Assembly: GCF_003013405.1 (NCBI RefSeq)
Contig: NZ_PXZL01000040.1
Coordinates: 1 to 35,160 of the forward strand
DNA from: Brevibacillus formosus
GTDB taxonomy: Bacteria > Bacillota > Bacilli > Brevibacillales > Brevibacillaceae
DNA length: 35,160 nt
Direction of reading: 5' to 3'
Shown here: piece by piece, positions 30,104-35,160 of the stretch
How the letters are laid out: each line of letters begins with the position of its first letter
How positions within the stretch are numbered: the stretch's first letter is position 1
Made by a program: the position numbers and the translations under genes
The notes under the pieces: generated by a model
The model's database searches: none
Told to the model about the DNA's origin: nothing
Seen by the model: the letters and a program-made list of their open reading frames with translations, nothing else

Positions 30104-31284
30104 GATACTTGCTCCTTTGCCATTAAACGATTTGCGAGCTGCAAGCCCACCATGATGGTTCTCATCGAGCTTTCCGAGCAATCGGTCAGCCACTTCTGCG
30201 CATGCATGAACGCTTCCTCCAACGTAGACGGCATTGGCAAAATACTCGTGTACGCATCAATTCCGTGCTCATAATTGAGTCGGGCACCTTTGCCAACGGT
30301 TCCAACCAAAGCCACTACCGGCAGGGCATGCTTCTTCGCTCGTTTCGCCACTTCTACTGGAATTTTTCCACGCGGTGTTTGAAAATCAATGCTTCCTTCC
30401 GCCGTAAACACAAGGTCTGTCTCTTGAAGCATCCGATCCAAATCAATGTACTTCATGATAATGTCGTAGCGCGGATACAGATTCGCACCCGTCAGCGCAT
30501 GCAGCCCGGCACCCAAGCCACCCGAAGCACCACTGCCCGGCATGTCTCTGACGTCGATACCGAAATCCCGCTCGATGATAGACGCGAATTGTTCGAGTGC
30601 TTTTTCCAACTCAACGACCTGCTCGGGCGTCGCACCCTTTTGCGGGCCAAACACGCGAGCGACTCCGTTTTCCCCACACAGCTTGTTAAACCAGTTGCAA
30701 GCCACATCGATTTGCACCTGCTTGAGTCTTTTGTCCATGCCGGAAACGTCGATATTCGTTACTTTTGCCAGCGAGATTCCGCCTTCAATACGGATTTCTT
30801 GACCGCTTGCATCCAAAAATTTCGCGCCAAGCGCTTGTGCCATGCCTGCCCCGCCATCGGAAGTACCGGAATCGCCGCAGCCTAGCAAAATACGATCTGC
30901 CCCCATGTCCAGCGCTGCTTTGATCAATTCACCGACGCCATGTGTCGTCGTTTTGCGCGGGTCACGCAAGCTTCTTGGAACCAGTCGCAGTCCCGCCGCT
31001 GCCGCCATCTCAATCACAGCCGTTTGACCTGTCATCTCTGATCCGAACATCCCGAAATGAGAAGGAACCTTTTCTCCTACGGGGCCTGTTACTTCCTTAT
31101 CGATAATCGAGCCATTCGAAATTTTCACAATCGCTTTTGTAAAGCCTTCTCCTCCGTCTACCATCGGCAGTGTCTGTACTTGGGAGAGCGGGAGTACGCG
31201 CAGAATTCCTTCTTTCATGCATTCAGCTGCTTGCTCGGCATCTAGGCTTTCCTTAAAGCCCGAAGGCACAACGAGTATACGCAT
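30100..31284 (-). CDS. glxK: Glycerate kinase (GarK/GlxK family)
   Basis: A 394-residue enzyme that phosphorylates D-glycerate to 2-phosphoglycerate. The start at 31284 follows AAGGGA and begins MRILVVPSGFKESLDAEQAA, the conserved N-terminus. Other markers are PMVDGGEGFTKAIV, RKTTTHGVGELIKAALDMGA, LLGCGDSGTSDGGAGMAQAL, PGSGASGGLGAGLHALTGAN and DLVFTAEGSIDFQTPRGKIP. All catalytic loops look intact. Its stop overlaps the start of the anion permease, so uptake and phosphorylation are coupled. Confidence 0.94.
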   Translation of the reverse strand: MRILVVPSGFKESLDAEQAAECMKEGILRVLPLSQVQTLPMVDGGEGFTKAIVKISNGSIIDKEVTGPVGEKVPSHFGMFGSEMTGQTAVIEMAAAAGLRLVPRSLRDPRKTTTHGVGELIKAALDMGADRILLGCGDSGTSDGGAGMAQALGAKFLDASGQEIRIEGGISLAKVTNIDVSGMDKRLKQVQIDVACNWFNKLCGENGVARVFGPQKGATPEQVVELEKALEQFASIIERDFGIDVRDMPGSGASGGLGAGLHALTGANLYPRYDIIMKYIDLDRMLQETDLVFTAEGSIDFQTPRGKIPVEVAKRAKKHALPVVALVGTVGKGARLNYEHGIDAYTSILPMPSTLEEAFMHAQKWLTDCSESSMRTIMVGLQLANRLMAKEQVS

Positions 31285-31328
31285 AAAAACAACATCCCTT
31301 CTCTTTATTTGAAGTTGCTTTCGCATTT

Positions 31329-31346
31329 GTCTCACTTGAGTAAGAC
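31329..31346. promoter_or_regulatory. Imperfect 18-bp palindrome upstream of glxK
   Basis: GTCTCACTTGAGTAAGAC is symmetric at 14 of 18 positions and lies about 45 bases upstream of the glycerate-kinase start. It could be an operator for a substrate-responsive regulator; no regulator gene is in the window. Confidence 0.35.
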
Positions 31347-31428
31347 CAATACTAAGCTTCAAAAAAGAGAAGGGAATAATAGGAAGATGAGAAGTTGATG
31401 AGAGAAAAGCAAGAAGAACGTTACGATT

Positions 31429-32436
31429 CTAAGCGTTTCGTTTTCTGCGCAGTTGATAATAGGTCACAGCCAGGGCAAGCGCCAAAACCGTTCCCTTAAT
31501 AATATCGTAAGCGTAATACGGCAGATTGAGCATCGTCATGCCATTTAGCAGCACCCCGATCAGAATAGCTCCCACAAATGTACCGAATACGTTTGGCTTT
31601 CCTGCACCGAAAACGGAGAAGCCTACGAAAGCAGCCGCTACTGCATCCATCAGCATGGAGCCGCCACTGCTCACCTGCCCGGTACCGATTCGTGCTGCCA
31701 AAAGCATACCGCCCAAGCCTGCAAAAAGAGCAGAAAGCACATAAGCCAGGGTACGATAGCGATTCACAGGAATCCCCGACAGACGGGCTGCTTCCAAGTT
31801 GCCGCCTGTCATGTACAGCATCCGCCCCTGTCTCGTATAGGTCAAGTACACATGCGTGATCGCGACAAGTAAAAAGGTCAGAATAACGGGAACTGGTACG
31901 GAAAGAATTTCTCCTTGGCCCAGCCACAGGAACCATTCCTGGAATTTTCCCGGAGCCTGCGAGCCGTCCTGCATCGGCATGTTTGCGTAGATCGAGTAGC
32001 CTTGGGAATACGTCATATGAATGCCGTTTACGATGTAGAGCATCGCCAAAGTAGCCAGCAAATCAGGAATGCGGATTTTCACGACCAAGAAGGCGTTGAC
32101 CAACCCAACAAGCAAGCTGAGTACAATCGGAACAACCAGTGTCGTGAAGACTCCTTGTTCGTACCAAACCATCATCGAAGCAGAAACGACCGTGGTTAAT
32201 GAAACCGTCGATCCTACAGACAGGTCAAAGCCTCCGACAATCAGCGAGAACGTAACGCCAATCGCGACAAATGTCACAATCGAGATGGAGCGAAGAATGT
32301 CCGTCAAGTTGTCGTACGTGAAGAAATACGGGTTGGTCAAACTGAATAACAACATGACAATAACGATAACTGCAACCGTTCCGTATTTGTAAACAAAATC
32401 AAATAAGCTAAACTTTTTATCTGCCACGTTACTCAC
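31429..32436 (-). CDS. Sugar ABC transporter permease (RbsC-like)
   Basis: A 335-residue inner-membrane permease with about eight to ten helices. RbsC/BPD_transp_2 markers are GVTFSLIVGGFDLSVGSTVS near the N-terminus, AYVLSALFAGLGGMLLAARI and VFGTFVGAILIGVLLNGMTM in the C-terminal half. Its start overlaps the end of the ATP-binding gene by eight bases. It forms the membrane channel of a CUT2-type importer with the ATPase and lipoprotein encoded just upstream. Confidence 0.93.
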   Translation of the reverse strand: MSNVADKKFSLFDFVYKYGTVAVIVIVMLLFSLTNPYFFTYDNLTDILRSISIVTFVAIGVTFSLIVGGFDLSVGSTVSLTTVVSASMMVWYEQGVFTTLVVPIVLSLLVGLVNAFLVVKIRIPDLLATLAMLYIVNGIHMTYSQGYSIYANMPMQDGSQAPGKFQEWFLWLGQGEILSVPVPVILTFLLVAITHVYLTYTRQGRMLYMTGGNLEAARLSGIPVNRYRTLAYVLSALFAGLGGMLLAARIGTGQVSSGGSMLMDAVAAAFVGFSVFGAGKPNVFGTFVGAILIGVLLNGMTMLNLPYYAYDIIKGTVLALALAVTYYQLRRKRNA

Positions 32437-33919
32437 CTCCGCTTGCGTAGTACATAATGAGCTCTTGTGTTGCTTCCTCGCGACTCAATTCCTTCACAAT
32501 CTTGCCCTCGAACATAACGAGAATCCGGTCTGCGATTCCGATGACTTCCTGAAACTCACAGGAAAAATACAGGACGCCCTTTTTCTGCTCGGCAAGATTT
32601 CCGATCAGGCGGTAAATATCGCTTTTCGCGCCGATATCCACCCCTTTTGTTGGCTCGTCAAACATAAAGAGGTGAGCGTTCGTATCCAGCCATTTGCCGA
32701 TCGCGACTTTTTGCTGGTTTCCGCCGCTGAGGAAACCGACCAGCTGCTTGATATCGGCTGTTTTTACACCAAGGCGCTGCACCAGCTCTCTTGCGTTAGC
32801 CGCTTCCGCCCCTCTTTTGATAAAACCGAGCCAGGATTTCTTTTTCAACGAGGCGACTGACAGATTGTTCTGGACGGATTCCTCTACGAAAATGCCTTCC
32901 TTGCGCCTTTCCTCCGGGACGAGCACGATTCCTGCATCGACGGCGTCCTTTGGAGACCGCAGTTGGACATGTGTTCCATGCAATCGAACGGCTCCAGCCT
33001 TTGCCTCATCCGCACCGAAGAGCAATCGGGCGAGTTCAGTCTTGCCTGCCCCGACTAGACCGACGACACCCACGATTTCTCCCTCGCGAACCTGCAAGTC
33101 GACTCCCGTTACTTTGCCGCCAGCCACACCTGACGCCTCAAAAATCGTTTCGCCAATCGGCACTTCCAGCTTTGGGAACTCCTCGTCAAAGCTTTTGCCT
33201 AGCATGTTCGCGATCACTTCGTCCATATTGGTCTTCGCCGTCTCTGTGGTCACAACATGCTGTCCATCGCGCATGATGGTGATCCGATCACAGATTTCAA
33301 AGATTTCCGGCAGGCGGTGGGAGATATAAATGATCCCGACCCCAGCTTTTTTCAACTGCGCAATAATTTGAAACAGCCGCTCGCTCTCCTTCGTGCTCAA
33401 CGGCGCTGTCGGTTCGTCGAAAATGACGTATTTCGCCTTTTGAACGGTAGCCCGTGCAATCAAAATCAATTGCTTTTCCGACAGCGTACATTCTTCGACG
33501 AGCATCCGCACTGGAATGGAAAAGCCGAAGTTTTTTAAAATCTGCTCCGTTTCGCTGTACAAGCTCTGCCAGTTGATCAGTCCCTTTGTTTTCGCCTGGA
33601 CGAGCTGGTCCGCCAAAATGTTTTCGGCGACGCTCAAATACGGGATCAAGGCGGTGTCCACTTCCTGATATACACATTGAATGCCCTGTGCTTTGGCATC
33701 CTGCGGAGATTGAATCGACACGGCCTGTCCATCGATGGTGATCGTACCGCCATCTGCCTGATACGCTCCCGTGAGGATTTTCATCAGGGTACTCTTTCCC
33801 GCGCCATTGGCTCCGAGCAGTGCGTGAACCTCTCCTGCGCGCACCTCAAAATCGACGGATCGCAGGGCAGGAACCCCAGAAAACTGCTTCGCCATCCCTT
33901 TCATCTGCAATGTGGACAT
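32429..33919 (-). CDS. Sugar ABC transporter ATP-binding protein (CUT2, duplicated)
   Basis: A 496-residue protein with two ABC domains as in RbsA and MglA. The first has Walker A GANGAGKST (36-44), signature-like CTLSEKQLILIARA, Walker B ATVQKAKYVIFDEPTAPLST and H-loop ISHRLPEI. The second has GLVGAGKTELARLLFG, signature FLSGGNQQKVAIGKWL and MFDEPTKGVDIGAK. The degenerate first signature is normal for CUT2 proteins. Coupled to the permease; separated from the binding-protein gene by a hairpin. Confidence 0.94.
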   Translation of the reverse strand: MSTLQMKGMAKQFSGVPALRSVDFEVRAGEVHALLGANGAGKSTLMKILTGAYQADGGTITIDGQAVSIQSPQDAKAQGIQCVYQEVDTALIPYLSVAENILADQLVQAKTKGLINWQSLYSETEQILKNFGFSIPVRMLVEECTLSEKQLILIARATVQKAKYVIFDEPTAPLSTKESERLFQIIAQLKKAGVGIIYISHRLPEIFEICDRITIMRDGQHVVTTETAKTNMDEVIANMLGKSFDEEFPKLEVPIGETIFEASGVAGGKVTGVDLQVREGEIVGVVGLVGAGKTELARLLFGADEAKAGAVRLHGTHVQLRSPKDAVDAGIVLVPEERRKEGIFVEESVQNNLSVASLKKKSWLGFIKRGAEAANARELVQRLGVKTADIKQLVGFLSGGNQQKVAIGKWLDTNAHLFMFDEPTKGVDIGAKSDIYRLIGNLAEQKKGVLYFSCEFQEVIGIADRILVMFEGKIVKELSREEATQELIMYYASGGE

Positions 33920-33963
33920 GTTTCACACCTCCTGTTTACCTGCGTGTTCCAGCCTCTATAAGG

Positions 33964-33996
33964 AAAAATCCCGTTGATGGATACAGATCAACGGGA
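33964..33996 (-). terminator. Intra-operon hairpin between binding protein and ATPase
   Basis: Perfect 10-pair stem (33969-33978 with 33987-33996), 8-base loop, then ATTTTTCC on the minus strand. It lies 17 bases past the binding-protein stop and is likely to reduce transcription into the ATPase and permease, giving excess binding protein. Confidence 0.75.
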
Positions 33997-34012
33997 AAAG
34001 CCAATTTGGTTC

Positions 34013-35035
34013 TTACTTGCCCCACTCTTGTACGTATTGGGACAGGTCGCTCATCGTTACTTTTTTATCCTTCGGCAGGTCTTCCTGTTTCACCAGCACT
34101 GGGTTCAGCTTCACGTTGTCTGGCACTTGCTCGCCTTTGATTTTTTGGAACACGGTTTGGGCATGGATTCGTCCGATATTGGATGGGTCTACCGCTGCCG
34201 TCGCTGCCCATGGAGAGTTTTCCGCCTGGATCATTTGCAGATCCTCATCACTCAAATCGATGGAGTATACTTTGATTTCCGTACGTCCTGCTTGCTGGAT
34301 GGCACGTGTCGCCCCTTTGGCAAATTCATCCCAAGCCGCCCATACCGCTGTAATGTCACCTTTGTTCGGATACTTTTTCAAGATCGCTTCCATCTGCGTC
34401 TGTGTATCGAGTGCCGTATTGTTGGTAGCAGAACCGAATGCCGCAATCTCTTTCAAGTCCGGGTATTTCTTCTGGAAAGCTTCATACGTCACTTGACGTT
34501 TTTCCATAGGCGCAAAGCCGGCTACCCAAATTTTCACAATATTGCCTTTGCCATTTGTATCTGCCGCCAGCTTCTCCAGGCTCAGCTCTGCCAACTTGTT
34601 GTCATCCTGCGCCACAACTGGCACACCCGGAATGTTGATGTCTGTATCAAACAAGACAACCGGGATTTTTTTATCCACGGCCTTTTGCGTGCCCTGCTGC
34701 AACGCTTCTGCTGTACCATGGTCGATTAGAATGCCATCAAACTTTTGGTTGACAGCCGCATCGAGGTTGGACGCCATTTTTGACAGATCGGTATCTGCGT
34801 TGAATACCGTCAACTCGCCGCCGTTTTTCTCTACCTCTGTCTTCACGCCATTGATATATTGGGCGGAGAACGTCCCTACGTTTTGGCGCATGATCAGTGC
34901 GATTCTCTTCGCCTTCTCTCCCGAAGCACCGCCGTTTGTGCTGCCGGTTCCGGTTGTTGCCCCGCTGCCGCATGCCGTCACAAGAACAGATGCTGCCAAA
35001 ACAAGTGATGTGATCAGACCGAGTTTCTTTTTCAT
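34013..35035 (-). CDS. Sugar ABC transporter substrate-binding lipoprotein
   Basis: A 340-residue periplasmic-binding-protein-like lipoprotein. The signal peptide has a lipobox LVTAC with Cys22, followed by a Gly/Thr/Ser-rich linker. The mature part is of the Peripla_BP_4 (ribose/galactose-type) family: GTFSAQYINGVKTEVEKNGG, KFDGILIDHGTAEALQQGTQ, VVLFDTDINIPGVPVVAQDD, AWDEFAKGATRAIQQAGRTE and VAAVD-like ATAAVDPSNIGRIHAQTVF. GGGGGA precedes the ATG at a suitable distance. The sugar is not evident from sequence; the regulator would lie right of the window. Confidence 0.93.
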   Translation of the reverse strand: MKKKLGLITSLVLAASVLVTACGSGATTGTGSTNGGASGEKAKRIALIMRQNVGTFSAQYINGVKTEVEKNGGELTVFNADTDLSKMASNLDAAVNQKFDGILIDHGTAEALQQGTQKAVDKKIPVVLFDTDINIPGVPVVAQDDNKLAELSLEKLAADTNGKGNIVKIWVAGFAPMEKRQVTYEAFQKKYPDLKEIAAFGSATNNTALDTQTQMEAILKKYPNKGDITAVWAAWDEFAKGATRAIQQAGRTEIKVYSIDLSDEDLQMIQAENSPWAATAAVDPSNIGRIHAQTVFQKIKGEQVPDNVKLNPVLVKQEDLPKDKKVTMSDLSQYVQEWGK

Positions 35036-35160
35036 TGAGATGTTCCCCCTTTTTCTTTTTACTTCCTGAACCTTCTGCGTTTGAAGCGCTCCCGCTATTT
35101 CTTCCGAAGCGGACAGTCTTCACTCAAAGCGGGGCGGAGGCCGAAGCGTAGACTGGAAAT

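Noticed and set aside
35060..35090. Possible cre (CcpA) site upstream of the binding-protein gene (TTGAAGCGCTCCCG)
   Set aside because: The AAGCGCT core is right, but only about 9 of 14 positions fit, and it is too close to the window edge to judge its promoter.
1..35160. CRISPR array, tRNA, rRNA, insertion sequence or attachment sites
   Set aside because: No evenly spaced repeats with spacers, tRNA-like cloverleaf, transposase or integrase was seen; the only extended repeats are the collagen triplets and the 10-bp operator-like set.

Overview
The window looks like chromosomal DNA of an endospore-forming Firmicute, most likely Brevibacillus. The reasons are a Gly-X-Thr collagen-like protein with a typical spore-surface preface domain, PBSX-like tail genes, LexA (DinR)-type GAAC-N4-GTTC boxes and strong GGAGG ribosome sites. 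The genus is inferred from recognition, not from a database search.

Layout. (1) 1-4657: a collagen-like protein cut by the left edge, with three glycosyltransferase genes beside it, probably a surface-glycoprotein cluster. (2) 4647-5514: a promoter, a structured ~205-nt leader or small RNA ending in a terminator, an S4-domain protein, and a bidirectional terminator. (3) 5518-21134, minus strand: a complete contractile phage-tail module with no head, portal, terminase or integrase genes. This is best read as a phage-tail-like bacteriocin (R-type tailocin, or a PBSX-like remnant specialised for killing). In transcription order it holds an SOS box and promoter, a SigO-like sigma factor, an RsoA-like co-sigma, two tiny membrane proteins, an ArpU/RinA-like activator, a control region with 10-bp repeats and a terminator-like hairpin, a tail-terminator-like gene, sheath, tube, a chaperone with a -1 frameshift site, tape measure, hub and baseplate (XkdP-U order), three fibre or tip genes, a DUF4376 protein, holin and amidase. 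(4) 21434-25723: housekeeping and repair genes, namely tag-dinB with its own likely SOS box, a stand-alone methionine aminopeptidase, two small cysteine-containing membrane proteins and a YcdB-like protein. (5) 25793-28669: a response regulator, histidine kinase and PepSY operon. (6) 28703-31284: glycerate kinase and an anion permease. (7) 31429-35035: a complete ribose-type sugar ABC importer.

How it may work together. DNA damage would relieve LexA from the promoter at 21106-21134. The two-part sigma factor and the ArpU-like protein would then turn on the tail operon through the control region at 19228-19359. Holin and amidase at the operon end would lyse the cell and release the particles. 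The same LexA geometry at tag-dinB suggests the tailocin and its repair neighbours respond to the same signal. The SOS box match, the frameshift heptamer, the absence of head genes and the gene order are seen directly; the regulatory circuit is inference.
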